DNA of 15,838 bases from Methanotrichaceae archaeon. GTDB lineage: Archaea > Halobacteriota > Methanosarcinia > Methanotrichales > Methanotrichaceae. The stretch lies in contig DUKF01000003.1 of assembly GCA_013329455.1 (NCBI GenBank), forward strand, positions 1 to 15,838, in the 5' to 3' direction. The translations under genes were made by a program, and so were the position numbers. Below the pieces are notes generated by a model. The model ran no database searches, was not told where the DNA came from, and saw only the letters and a list, made by a program, of their open reading frames with translations. Below, in pieces: positions 6,951-13,805 of this stretch. Each line of letters opens with the position of its first letter. Within the stretch, counting starts at the first letter, position 1.

Positions 6951-7230
6951 GCCTCCCTGGAGAAAGAAAGCCGGCTCGGCCTCACTTCCAGCTTTGGCCT
7001 AAGTCGTGACTCCTTTTAACACTTATGGAATCGATGACGGCAATCATTTACAGTATATTATGAATTTTATTAATCAAGATACATGCTCTGACCTGGCGCA
7101 TTTTGAGAATCTGCCAGAGAAAGTTCGGGCTTGAAGGATATGAGATCTTTTCTCATCGGCAACCGGACCCTCCGATCAGCGCTGAAAAAGTATTTAGGCT
7201 GGGATGCTCACACCCCCCACGGTCAGATTG
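6951..7230. other. Divergent promoter region between aglB and serB
   Basis: A 280-base gap with an AT-rich core (about 7015-7082). It contains CAGTATATTATGAAT at 7050-7064, which could serve as a TATA element in either direction, and the inverted repeat ATGAGA-TCTTT-TCTCAT at 7140-7156. I see no gene or tRNA in it. Confidence 0.45.
7188..7197 (+). promoter_or_regulatory. serB: Candidate TATA box for serB
   Basis: The segment GAAAAAGTATTTAGG resembles the element before rps19e (GAAAAAGCATTTATAC). Its centre near 7194 predicts transcription from about 7220, after the upstream ATG at 7204 and before the ATG at 7231. This favours 7231 as the true start. Confidence 0.5.
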
Positions 7231-8448
7231 ATGAAAGAGATTGAATCGAAGACGGAACCGGCTTGCGACTTCGACCACTGGGTGATCTCAGTCCTGGGAA
7301 AGGACAGGCCGGGGATAATTCGCGACCTCCTGGAGGCTCCAGCAAGGATGAAGGTCAACATTGTCGATTTGGACCAGAGGATCCTCCAGGGTCTCTTCGT
7401 GATGTCGATGGTGGCGGACTTTGGAAAGGCCACTGCGACCCCAAAGGAGCTGGAATCTCGTCTCCAGAAGCTCGCGACCGATCTCGGGGTTGAGGTTAGC
7501 TTTCTTCCACTCGAGCAGTACAGGGGCAAGCGGAGGGGAGGAAAGAATCTTCAGGTCGTAACGATCCTGGCCAGAGACAGGGTGGGGATAATCTACGACG
7601 TCGCGAGCCTCGCCGCAAAGTGGGGCATAAACATCGAGAAGGCGCTGGTCACGGCCAGAGGCGAGCTGATATCGATCGAGTTTGTGATGGACTTCGGCGC
7701 CGTCGATGCAGAGAGGTTGCGAGAAGAGCTCAAGACCGAGTGCGAGAAGCTCGGCCTCGACGTTGTCATGCAGGACCTGGACAAATCCGCGAAGGAGAAG
7801 AGGCTCATCGTCTTCGACATGGACTCGACTATAGTCGACTTCGAGACGATAAACCAGATGGCCCAGTTCGCGGGCGTCGACCGGGAGGTTGAGGAGATCA
7901 CGGAACGGGCCATGAACGGAGAGCTGGACTTCGAAGAGGCTCTCAGGAGCAGGGTCCGTCTCCTAAAAGGAACTCCGATCGGGGCCCTGGAGGAGATCGC
8001 GAGGAACATTCAGCTCACACCGGGGTCCGAAGAGCTGATCCACCACCTGAAACAGGTTGGGTACAAGACCGCCCTGATAAGCGGTGGTTTCACCTACTTC
8101 ACCGACATCCTGAAAGATAGGCTCGGCTTCGACTACACCTTCGCCAACGTTCTGGAGATCAAAGACGGTGTCCTCACCGGCGAGATCGAGGGCGAGATCA
8201 TCGACGCAGCCGCCAAGGGCAGGATCGTGAACGATCTCTCCTTGCTCGAGAGGATCAGCCCCGATAGCGTGGTGGCGGTCGGCGACGGCGCCAACGACTG
8301 CCTCATGATCCAGAACGCGGGGCTCGGCGTCGCCTTCAACGCCAAGGATATACTGAAGAAGGTATCAGACGGCAGCCTCTCCAAGGAGAACCTCATAGGC
8401 CTGTTGAACGTCCTGGGCCTAGCAGACAAGGGCGGCGAGCTGCTATAG
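7231..8448 (+). CDS. serB: Phosphoserine phosphatase SerB with two N-terminal ACT domains
   Basis: Last step of serine synthesis: hydrolyses phosphoserine to serine. With the start at 7231 the protein has 405 residues. Residues 15-95 and 106-185 are two ACT-type domains (WVISVLGKDRPGI and VVTILARDRVGI open them), expected to bind an amino acid effector. Residues 190-405 are the HAD phosphatase: the nucleophile motif VFDMDST (D196, D198), a cap domain, ISGGFTYF at 284-291, a K in AAAKGR, and VGDGANDCLM (D352, D356). I chose 7231 over the in-frame ATG at 7204 because the TATA-like element at 7188-7197 would place the transcript start between them, and the nine extra residues show no family pattern. 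The gene is monocistronic, divergent from aglB, and separated from the translation operon by 291 bases. Confidence 0.95.
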   Translation: MKEIESKTEPACDFDHWVISVLGKDRPGIIRDLLEAPARMKVNIVDLDQRILQGLFVMSMVADFGKATATPKELESRLQKLATDLGVEVSFLPLEQYRGKRRGGKNLQVVTILARDRVGIIYDVASLAAKWGINIEKALVTARGELISIEFVMDFGAVDAERLREELKTECEKLGLDVVMQDLDKSAKEKRLIVFDMDSTIVDFETINQMAQFAGVDREVEEITERAMNGELDFEEALRSRVRLLKGTPIGALEEIARNIQLTPGSEELIHHLKQVGYKTALISGGFTYFTDILKDRLGFDYTFANVLEIKDGVLTGEIEGEIIDAAAKGRIVNDLSLLERISPDSVVAVGDGANDCLMIQNAGLGVAFNAKDILKKVSDGSLSKENLIGLLNVLGLADKGGELL

Positions 8449-8672
8449 GGCTGGCGGATCTTTCTAGCCCGCGCGGAGCCGGTTGCCCTCGGCATGCCAC
8501 AGACCTCAGAAGCGAACCGGGCCAAAGACCTCAAATCCGCGACCATTCACCCCAAGGACCTGACAAAGGGCTCGTCCCCGGGTGGTAGAGGCCTTGTGAG
8601 GAGCGCCGCCCGCCACCAAATCCCGATTCATTCCGGACGGAATAGAGGGGCGGCCACCAGATCCGGAAAAAG
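8449..8672. other. Gap between serB and the translation operon promoter
   Basis: GC-rich sequence with short open frames that lack ribosome binding sites and family patterns. I looked for a tRNA-like or snoRNA-like fold and saw none that holds. Confidence 0.35.
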
Positions 8673-8682
8673 CATTTATACT
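8673..8682 (+). promoter_or_regulatory. TATA box of the translation operon
   Basis: CATTTATACT, preceded by purine-rich GGAAAAAG, forms a good archaeal BRE-TATA element. It predicts transcription from about 8704, a leader of about 36 bases, and room for the strong GGAGGA at 8725-8730. This is the only clear promoter found for the nine-gene operon. Confidence 0.6.
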
Positions 8683-8739
8683 TGACTGATTTTAGTGACT
8701 CTGATTCGTTGATTATCTCGTCACGGAGGATTGAATGAT

Positions 8740-9189
8740 TTGACGACTGTTTATGACGTGCCTCCCAACAACCTAATAGATGCTGTGGCACAAGAGCTGA
8801 AGACCAGCGGAAAGATCGAGCCGCCAGAGTGGTCGGCGTATGTGAAGACCGGAGTGAACAAAGAGCTGCCGCCAGTCAATCCCGACTGGTGGTACGTTAG
8901 GTGCGCATCAGTGCTCCGCCGCCTGTACATTGACGGGCCAGTGGGCGTATCGAGGCTCAGGTCCTACTACGGCGGAAAACATAGAAGAAAGACTATCACC
9001 CCCAGTTTCGCTAAGGGTAGCGGGTCTGTCTTAAGGGTGGCTCTTCAGCAGTTGGAGAAGGCAGGGTACGTGAAGAAGATGAAGGTTGGGCGGCAGCTCA
9101 CCCCAGTAGGCCAGTCTTTCCTGGACAACATATCTCATCAGGTCAAAATAGAGGTGCAGAAAACGATCCCGGAGCTTGAGAGGTATTGA
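8740..9189 (+). CDS. rps19e: Small-subunit ribosomal protein S19e
   Basis: Component of the 30S subunit found only in archaea and eukaryotes. In eukaryotes it is needed for small-subunit maturation. The 149-residue protein shows the family pattern throughout: MTTVYDVPPNNLI at the start, PPEWSAYVKTG, a WWYVRCASVLRRLY core, GPVGVSRLRSYYGG, RVALQQLEKAGYV, and GRQLTPVGQSFLD near the end. I place the start at TTG 8740, not TTG 8731: GGAGGA at 8725-8730 then has a 9-base spacer, and the protein begins with MTTVYDVP as in relatives, whereas 8731 would touch the Shine-Dalgarno. An ATG at 8735 is out of frame and stops at once. First gene of the operon; the PDCD5 homologue follows after 3 bases. Confidence 0.96.
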   Translation: MTTVYDVPPNNLIDAVAQELKTSGKIEPPEWSAYVKTGVNKELPPVNPDWWYVRCASVLRRLYIDGPVGVSRLRSYYGGKHRRKTITPSFAKGSGSVLRVALQQLEKAGYVKKMKVGRQLTPVGQSFLDNISHQVKIEVQKTIPELERY

Positions 9190-9192
9190 TTC

Positions 9193-9546
9193 ATGGATAT
9201 GGATAATGAGCTTGCAGATCTGAAGCGCAAAAGGATGGAAGAGCTCCAGAGGCAGCAGGCAGATTCCCAGACGTATTCTGCCCAGCAGGCCCAGCAGGAG
9301 CAGATGCAGCAGGAGATGGAGGCCCGAAAGCAGGCGGTTCTGAGGACGATCCTCTCCCCAGAGGCGAGGGAGAGGCTCAGCAGCATAAGGATGGCCCGTC
9401 CGGAGTTCGCGACCCAGATCGAGTCTCAGCTGGTGGCGCTGGCCCAGAGCGGCCGGCTCCAGAGCGCTATTACTGACGAGCAGCTCAAAGCCATACTCAA
9501 ACAGATTCAGCCCAAGAAGAGGGAGATCAACATCACCAGACGATGA
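9193..9546 (+). CDS. DNA-binding protein of the PDCD5/TFAR19 family
   Basis: A 117-residue basic, helical protein of the archaeal/eukaryotic PDCD5 family. Archaeal members bind nucleic acid in vitro and sit in this operon in many Euryarchaeota; their cellular role is unclear. Visible features: a charged N-terminal helix ELADLKRKRMEEL, a long Gln-rich stretch (about 20-45), the core ILSPEARERLSSIRMARPE at about 53-71, a helix QIESQLVALAQSGRL, and the tail TDEQLKAILKQIQPKKREINI. Length is normal for the family (110-120). The ATG is preceded by GAGAGGT at 9178-9184 with an 8-base spacer. The stop overlaps the start of the PP-loop ATPase gene (ATGA at 9543-9546). Confidence 0.95.
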   Translation: MDMDNELADLKRKRMEELQRQQADSQTYSAQQAQQEQMQQEMEARKQAVLRTILSPEARERLSSIRMARPEFATQIESQLVALAQSGRLQSAITDEQLKAILKQIQPKKREINITRR

Positions 9547-10139
9547 AGGTCATAGTTCTCTTCAGCGGCGGCAAGGACAGCGCCTTAGCCTCGATTCTTC
9601 TGGAACCGTTCTTTGATGTGGAGCTGGCAACCTTCGCGTTCGGTCGCCACGATACGGATAAAGCGGCAACGGAGGCCGCAAAGGTCCTGAACCTTCCCCA
9701 CAGGACGATCGTCTTCGAGGACGAAGTTCTCGAGGAGGCTCTCGGGATGGTCCTGGACGCGGGATATCCAAGAGACGGTCTCAACCGCCTCCATCGGCAC
9801 GCCCTCGACATCCTCTCACAGGATTGGGAGTTTGTGGCCGACGGGACAAAGAGAGAAGATCGGGTTCCCATGATGACCCCAGACGGGGTTCGGAGCCTCG
9901 AGGACAGGCACAAAGTCAATTACATAAGGCCGCTCGCCGGGTATGGGAGCAAGACCATCAACGCCCTGGCATCACGCTACATAGATTTCGAGACGCTCCC
10001 AAGCGAGGTCCGACCCGCCTCCGACTTCGAGGTGGGGCTGAGACTGGAACTGGAGGAGCGGTGTGGGCAGGAGGCAGTATTCAGGGTATTTCCTGCCAAC
10101 CACATGCATACCAGAGTAGTCAGGAGGAAGAGTCTTTGA
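9543..10139 (+). CDS. PP-loop ATP pyrophosphatase family protein, substrate unknown
   Basis: A 198-residue single-domain adenine nucleotide alpha-hydrolase of the ATP-PPase (PP-loop) type. These enzymes activate a substrate by adenylation, for example in tRNA thiolation or amidation. Residues 4-13 ([10 protein letters not shown]) are the PP-loop. FAFGRHDTD follows the second strand, and ADGTKRED at 99-106 is the expected second nucleotide-contacting segment. YGSKTI at 134-139 and a basic end, [10 protein letters not shown], complete it. There are no CxxC pairs, so it differs from TtcA/Ncs6 thiolases. No good Shine-Dalgarno is seen, so translation probably depends on the ATGA overlap with the PDCD5 gene. 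Its stop overlaps the TTG of rpl39e (10136-10139). Its place inside a ribosomal operon suggests tRNA or translation-factor modification, which is inference. Confidence 0.85.
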   Translation: MKVIVLFSGGKDSALASILLEPFFDVELATFAFGRHDTDKAATEAAKVLNLPHRTIVFEDEVLEEALGMVLDAGYPRDGLNRLHRHALDILSQDWEFVADGTKREDRVPMMTPDGVRSLEDRHKVNYIRPLAGYGSKTINALASRYIDFETLPSEVRPASDFEVGLRLELEERCGQEAVFRVFPANHMHTRVVRRKSL

Positions 10140-10285
10140 GCAAGAGAACCAAAGGCAAGAAGATCAGACACGCCAAGGCCTTCGGCCAGAACAGGCGAGT
10201 GCCCGGCTGGGTGATCATGAAAACGATGCGCAACGTGGTGAGCCACCCCAAGAGACGTCACTGGAGACGAAGCTCCATTGAGTGA
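10136..10285 (+). CDS. rpl39e: Large-subunit ribosomal protein L39e
   Basis: A 49-residue, very basic protein lining the peptide exit tunnel of archaeal and eukaryotic ribosomes. The sequence is diagnostic: [24 protein letters not shown], and [13 protein letters not shown] at the end. The start is TTG at 10136, overlapping the previous stop (TTGA), with a strong GGAGG at 10123-10127 and an 8-base spacer. Its small size and non-ATG start make it easy to miss. rpl31e follows after 10 bases, as in many archaea, and both proteins belong to the same region of the large subunit. Confidence 0.97.
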   Translation: MSKRTKGKKIRHAKAFGQNRRVPGWVIMKTMRNVVSHPKRRHWRRSSIE

Positions 10286-10295
10286 GGGATAAGAG

Positions 10296-10568
10296 ATGGC
10301 AGAGACAGAACGGGTATACACGATTCCGTTGAGGGACGTAAAGAAGGCTCCCAGATGGAAGAGGAGCAAAAAGGCTGTGGACGAGGTCAGAGGCTACTTG
10401 GCAAGACACATGAAGACCTCAATCGAGGATGTAAAGCTCGCTAGCAACCTCAACGAGGCGATCTGGGCGAGAGGCGCTCAGAAGCCGCCAACCAGGATAA
10501 GAGTTAAAGCGGTAAAGTTCGACGATGGCGGGGTTGAGGCAGAGTTTGCAGGCGAACGTGTCAGATAA
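10296..10568 (+). CDS. rpl31e: Large-subunit ribosomal protein L31e
   Basis: A 90-residue protein of the archaeal/eukaryotic L31e family, located near the tunnel exit of the large subunit. Family features: RVYTIPLRDVKKAPRWKRS at the start, then KAVDEVRGYLARHMK, the LNEAIWARGAQKPPTRIRV segment, and an acidic strand before the end. The start ATG is preceded by GAGGG at 10284-10288. The 3' end overlaps the proposed start of eif6 by 11 bases. Length is typical. Confidence 0.97.
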   Translation: MAETERVYTIPLRDVKKAPRWKRSKKAVDEVRGYLARHMKTSIEDVKLASNLNEAIWARGAQKPPTRIRVKAVKFDDGGVEAEFAGERVR

Positions 10569-11223
10569 ACGGCTGAAGATAGCGGGAAGCGCTATTTTGG
10601 GAGTCTTCGCCAGCTGCACCGAAAAGACAGTGCTGGTGCCCCCCGAGACCACTCCCGGGGCGATCAGAACCCTGGAGAGGTACCTGGGGATCGCCCCCGT
10701 GAAGGTTATGGTTGCGGGTAGTTCGGTTATAGGGTCTCTCGTCTGCGGGAACAGCAACGGATTCGTCCTCACGCCTCACGCCACCGACGAGGACCTTGCG
10801 AGGTTCTCTTCCTACGGCAGGGTGGCTAGGCTTCCTGGAAAGATAAGCGCCGCTGGAAACGTCATCCTGGCCAACGACAGCGCCGCCATGGTTCATCCGA
10901 AGCTTTCGGATCGAGCCTGCGAGAGCATATCCAGGACCCTGGGGGTCGAGGTCAGACGGGGCACCATCGGAGGCCTGAAGACGGTCGGGATGACGTCTGC
11001 TGTCACCAACCGGGGCGTTCTCGTCCATCCCAGGCTGACAGAGACGGAGCTTGCCGATCTCGAGGATCTTTTCGGGCTTCCCGTGGACGTGGGCACCGTC
11101 AACTTCGGCTCGCCTCTGGTGGGATCAGGGATCCTCGCTAACAGCCGGGGGTACGTTGCCGGTGATGAGACGACGGGTCCGGAGCTTGGCCGTATCGAAG
11201 ATGCGTTGGGTTTTATGGGGTAG
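10558..11223 (+). CDS. eif6: Translation initiation factor aIF6 (ribosome anti-association factor)
   Basis: Binds the 50S subunit and keeps it from joining 30S until it is mature. The 221-residue protein has the five-fold pentein repeat of the family, visible as repeated units such as GNSNGFVLTPHATDEDL, GNVILANDSAAMVHP, SAVTNRGVLVHPRLTETEL and GILANSRGYVAGDETTG. I prefer the GTG at 10558 (protein begins MSDKRLKIAGSA) because relatives start a few residues before the first strand and their length is about 220. The in-frame ATG at 10525 would add 11 residues without family pattern and overlap rpl31e by 44 bases. TTG codons at 10534 and 10546 are also in frame. Shine-Dalgarno support is weak for all of them. 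Confidence 0.95.
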   Translation: MSDKRLKIAGSAILGVFASCTEKTVLVPPETTPGAIRTLERYLGIAPVKVMVAGSSVIGSLVCGNSNGFVLTPHATDEDLARFSSYGRVARLPGKISAAGNVILANDSAAMVHPKLSDRACESISRTLGVEVRRGTIGGLKTVGMTSAVTNRGVLVHPRLTETELADLEDLFGLPVDVGTVNFGSPLVGSGILANSRGYVAGDETTGPELGRIEDALGFMG

Positions 11224-11227
11224 TCTT

Positions 11228-11407
11228 ATGGTCGATTTTGAGATCAGAGGAAAGTTCAAGGTGAGAAACAGCTGGCAGTCCTTCTCCAAGGTGATCGAAA
11301 GCCAGAACGAGAAGAACGCCATGGAGAAGGTCTACTCTCTGCTCGGAAGCGAGCAGGGCGTGAAGAGAAACCTGGTCAGGATAGAAGAGGTGAAGGCTCT
11401 TGGCTGA
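11228..11407 (+). CDS. rpl18a: Large-subunit ribosomal protein L18a (L20e/LX)
   Basis: A 59-residue protein, the short archaeal form of eukaryotic eL20 (L18a), also called LX. It reads FEIRGKFKV, SFSKVIESQNEKNAMEKVYSLLGS and KRNLVRIEEVKAL, all family patterns, and ends with the usual IEEV segment. The start ATG at 11228 lies 4 bases after the eif6 stop, with GGGGT at 11217-11221 as ribosome binding site. Longer upstream frames overlap eif6 and are not real. The stop overlaps the pfdA start by 8 bases. The order eif6-rpl18a-pfdA-ftsY is widely conserved in Euryarchaeota. Confidence 0.95.
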   Translation: MVDFEIRGKFKVRNSWQSFSKVIESQNEKNAMEKVYSLLGSEQGVKRNLVRIEEVKALG

Positions 11408-11837
11408 GTCTCCGGCTGCTCCCAGCGAGGAGGAGGTCAGGAGACTCTTGACGGTATATCAACAGTACCAGGCCGAGGCCGAGGCCATCGTCCGACAGCT
11501 CAGTATATTCCAGATTTCTGTGGAAGGGTGCGAAAAGGCCCTCAAGGCCGTCGAGGCAATGGAGACCGTCGAAGACGGAGAGGATATGCTTGTCCCAATC
11601 GGCCAGGACTCTTTCATCCACGCAAAGCTCACCTCCAAAGAGAAGGTCGTCGTTGGTGTGGGCGCGGGAGTGAGCATCGAGAAGAGCGCCGCCGAAGCTA
11701 AGGAGTCTCTCAGCAAGAGGAAGGCGCAGCTTTCGGATCCCTCGGGCAAGCTGAACAATACCCTCTCCAAGATCGAGCAGGAGATGGGCAAGATCCAGTC
11801 GATCGCCACCCAGTACGAGCAGCAGTTTGCAGAGTAG
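11400..11837 (+). CDS. pfdA: Prefoldin alpha subunit
   Basis: One of two subunits of the hexameric jellyfish-shaped chaperone that hands unfolded proteins to the thermosome. The 145-residue protein has the family layout: an N-terminal coiled coil (about 9-60, with LTVYQQYQAEAEAIVRQL), a beta-hairpin region around DMLVPIGQDSFIHAKL and KVVVGVGAGVSIEKS, and a C-terminal coiled coil (about 100-145). The start is TTG at 11400, inside the end of rpl18a, with GAGGTGA at 11387-11393 and a 6-base spacer. ftsY follows after 11 bases. Alpha rather than beta because of the extended hairpin region with the VGVGAG element. Confidence 0.95.
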   Translation: MAESPAAPSEEEVRRLLTVYQQYQAEAEAIVRQLSIFQISVEGCEKALKAVEAMETVEDGEDMLVPIGQDSFIHAKLTSKEKVVVGVGAGVSIEKSAAEAKESLSKRKAQLSDPSGKLNNTLSKIEQEMGKIQSIATQYEQQFAE

Positions 11838-11848
11838 GGGCGGGAACG

Positions 11849-12940
11849 TTGTTCAATGGGTTCAAAGAGAGGCTGAAGGGGTTCAAAGAAGCCGTTTCCA
11901 CCAAGATCCAGGAGAAGAGCGAGGCTGAAGCCAAGAAGGCCGAGGCGAAAGCCGCCAAAGGGACGAAGCCCTCCCCGGAGAATGGCGCTGCCGTTGTAGC
12001 CAAAGCGGAAGATGCGGGACCTCTCCCCGAGAAGAACGCCACGAAGGCGAAGCAGTCCTTCAAATCCAGGGCAAAATCTTTGATCTTCGAGCAGGAGGTC
12101 GTGCTAGACGAAAAAGACCTCGCGGACCCGCTCTGGGAGCTGGAGATGGCCCTTCTCGAAAGCGACGTCGCCCTTCCTGTGGCCGAGACGATCGTCGCCT
12201 CCGTCAAGGACGAGCTGGTCGGAAGAAAGAAGAAGATCCGGGCCGACACCGGCGAGATCGTCGAGGAGGCGCTCCGGTCCTCCCTCTACAAGGTCCTCTC
12301 GGAGAACTATTTCGACGTCGACGAGTACATCGCAAAGGCCGAAAAACCCGTGAAGATAGTCTTCGTCGGCGTAAACGGGACCGGCAAGACCACCTCCATC
12401 GCGAAGGTTGCAAAGTACCTCAAAGACAAGGGGTACTCCATCGTCCTGGCTGCCGGGGACACGTTCCGGGCTGGGGCCGTAGAGCAGATCGAAGTCCACG
12501 CCAATAACCTGGAGGTGAAGCTCGTCAAGCACAAGGACGGAAAGGACCCCGCCGCCGTGATCTTCGACGCCTTGGAGTACGCGAAAGCCCACCACAGAGA
12601 CGTCGTTCTCGCGGACACCGCCGGGAGGCTTCACACCAACGTCAACCTCATGGACCAGATGAAGAAGATTGTGAGGGTAGTAGAGCCCGACCTCCTGATA
12701 TTCGTCGACGAGGCGATCGCAGGAAACGACGCCGTCGAGAGGGCGAGGCTCTTCAACGAGACGGTACCGATCAACGGGACAATCCTCACCAAGACCGATG
12801 CCGACGCCAAGGGCGGGGCTGCGATATCGATCTCCCACATCACAGGAAAGCCGGTCCTCTTTCTGGGAGTGGGCCAGGATTATCCGGACCTGGTGAAGTT
12901 CGAGCCGGACTGGCTTCTCGACAGGCTGCTCGGGTCTTGA
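11849..12940 (+). CDS. ftsY: Signal recognition particle receptor FtsY
   Basis: SRP-GTPase at the membrane that receives ribosome-nascent chain complexes from SRP54. The 363-residue protein has a charged Ala/Lys/Glu-rich N-terminal region (1-75) expected to contact the membrane, the helical N domain (about 80-160), and the NG GTPase domain. GTPase motifs: GVNGTGKT at 174-181, DTFRAGA at 204-210, DTAGR at 256-260, TKTD at 314-317 and a closing GVGQDYPDLVKF. The start is TTG at 11849 just after a G-rich GGGGCGGG; no in-frame ATG is near. It is the last gene of the operon, with the convergent HARP gene beyond it. FtsY at the end of a ribosomal/prefoldin operon ties synthesis and folding to membrane targeting. 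Confidence 0.97.
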   Translation: MFNGFKERLKGFKEAVSTKIQEKSEAEAKKAEAKAAKGTKPSPENGAAVVAKAEDAGPLPEKNATKAKQSFKSRAKSLIFEQEVVLDEKDLADPLWELEMALLESDVALPVAETIVASVKDELVGRKKKIRADTGEIVEEALRSSLYKVLSENYFDVDEYIAKAEKPVKIVFVGVNGTGKTTSIAKVAKYLKDKGYSIVLAAGDTFRAGAVEQIEVHANNLEVKLVKHKDGKDPAAVIFDALEYAKAHHRDVVLADTAGRLHTNVNLMDQMKKIVRVVEPDLLIFVDEAIAGNDAVERARLFNETVPINGTILTKTDADAKGGAAISISHITGKPVLFLGVGQDYPDLVKFEPDWLLDRLLGS

Positions 12941-12949
12941 AGCAGAAGC

Positions 12950-12964
12950 GGGGCTTTCGGCCCC
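12950..12964. terminator. Small GC hairpin between convergent ftsY and HARP genes
   Basis: GGGGC-TTTCG-GCCCC can form a five-pair stem with a five-base loop 10 bases after the ftsY stop, followed by AATATTTCC. It lies in the 63-base convergent gap and could aid termination or mRNA 3'-end stability. Archaeal hairpin terminators are uncommon, so this is tentative. Confidence 0.35.
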
Positions 12965-13003
12965 AATATTTCCAATCCAGCATTTCTGAAAATCTTGTGG
13001 GCC

Positions 13004-13741
13004 TTAGAAGGTATCGTCCTCTCTGGCGGGCGGAACGTACAGGGGCAGACCATCGCTCTTCTGGATGGCCCTTGCGCGGCTGAGGTACTCTTTTATCATG
13101 ACCGGAAAGGTCCTCGCTTCGAGGTACCGCAGGCCCAGCTGCTCGGCCCATCTCTGAACCCCCAGGTCCTGGGATATCACCGCAGCGTTCAGCTCTTTTG
13201 CCAGAAGGAGGATGTCGATGTCGGGGGCGCTGTCGAGAATTCCATAGCGTAGGGCGTTTCTGTACTTCTCCCGAAACTTTCTCACGACCCCTCCGACGAC
13301 CTCTCTTTCGATCTCGGCCCTCATCGCCGCAAGGTCCCCCTCTGTTGCGCTCAGGGCGACGCACCTCGCGACCGCCTCCCAAATAGCCTCCTCGGCGACG
13401 TTCATCCCCTTGTTTATCCTGCTTCGCATGTAGTAGACGTACTCGTAGAAGACCTTGGATGGTATCTTCACCTCGTACCTGTCCGGTGTCATCTTGACGA
13501 GCCATGTGTCGACCTTGATAAGGACCGCTTTATCGCATTCGTTATGCTTTACGAAGTCCCTGATCTCGTTGTAGACTGAGGGGTAGGGTATGTAGCAGCT
13601 TATGCCGAGGTGTAGCCTCGCCTCGGCGACGCAGTCGAGGATAGCGTTCATCCCTTCGCAAATGTTGGTGCAACCCTCCCCCTCCCAGGCGAGGGAGTCG
13701 GTAAGGGCTGTGGTATCGAGCACAAACCTCTGGCGCAACAT
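13004..13741 (-). CDS. RNA-free RNase P homologue (HARP; formerly 'RNA ligase partner' PIN protein)
   Basis: PIN-domain nuclease of the family first labelled UPF0278/RNA ligase partner and later shown in Aquifex to be a protein-only RNase P that cuts the 5' leader from pre-tRNA. With the ATG at 13741 it has 245 residues. It begins [13 protein letters not shown] (catalytic D9), continues with [31 protein letters not shown], a helical insertion rich in basic residues (about 85-160), and [17 protein letters not shown] plus [14 protein letters not shown]. Acidic residues D170, D174 and D192 fit the expected PIN metal site. A TATA element on the minus strand (13763-13770) predicts transcription from about 13740, making the ATG leaderless. 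TTG at 13750 would add three residues but lies before that start. The RNA ligase gene is not in the window. In other archaea HARP accompanies the ordinary RNA-containing RNase P and is dispensable. Confidence 0.9.
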   Translation of the reverse strand: MLRQRFVLDTTALTDSLAWEGEGCTNICEGMNAILDCVAEARLHLGISCYIPYPSVYNEIRDFVKHNECDKAVLIKVDTWLVKMTPDRYEVKIPSKVFYEYVYYMRSRINKGMNVAEEAIWEAVARCVALSATEGDLAAMRAEIEREVVGGVVRKFREKYRNALRYGILDSAPDIDILLLAKELNAAVISQDLGVQRWAEQLGLRYLEARTFPVMIKEYLSRARAIQKSDGLPLYVPPAREDDTF

Positions 13742-13762
13742 CTTAACCAAGTATGTAAGAGG

Positions 13763-13770
13763 TGATATAA
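13763..13770 (-). promoter_or_regulatory. TATA element in the HARP / NrpR-domain divergent promoter
   Basis: TTATATCA on the minus strand is centred about 26 bases upstream of the HARP ATG, exactly right for a leaderless start. The same bases read ATATAA on the plus strand at 13765-13770 and could start transcription near 13793 for the gene at 13806, so one box might serve both directions. Confidence 0.5.
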
Positions 13771-13794
13771 GACCGCTTGCGTCCCATCTTCACC

Positions 13795-13803
13795 GTATTT
13801 AAA
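13795..13803 (+). promoter_or_regulatory. Second TATA-like box before the NrpR-domain gene
   Basis: GTATTTAAA would start transcription near 13825, downstream of the ATG at 13806. If it is the main promoter, translation must begin later, for example at TTG 13896, which has GGTGA at 13886-13890. Confidence 0.35.
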
Positions 13804-13805
13804 GG

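Noticed and set aside
8449..8730. Possible tRNA or small structured RNA in the gap before rps19e
   Set aside because: No T-loop, anticodon-arm geometry or C/D box pattern could be assembled by eye; short hairpins only.
10525..10557. ATG 10525 as start of eif6
   Set aside because: It overlaps rpl31e by 44 bases and adds residues without aIF6 pattern; GTG 10558 fits family length better.
12104..12838. 244-codon minus-strand open frame opposite ftsY
   Set aside because: Antisense shadow of the FtsY GTPase domain.
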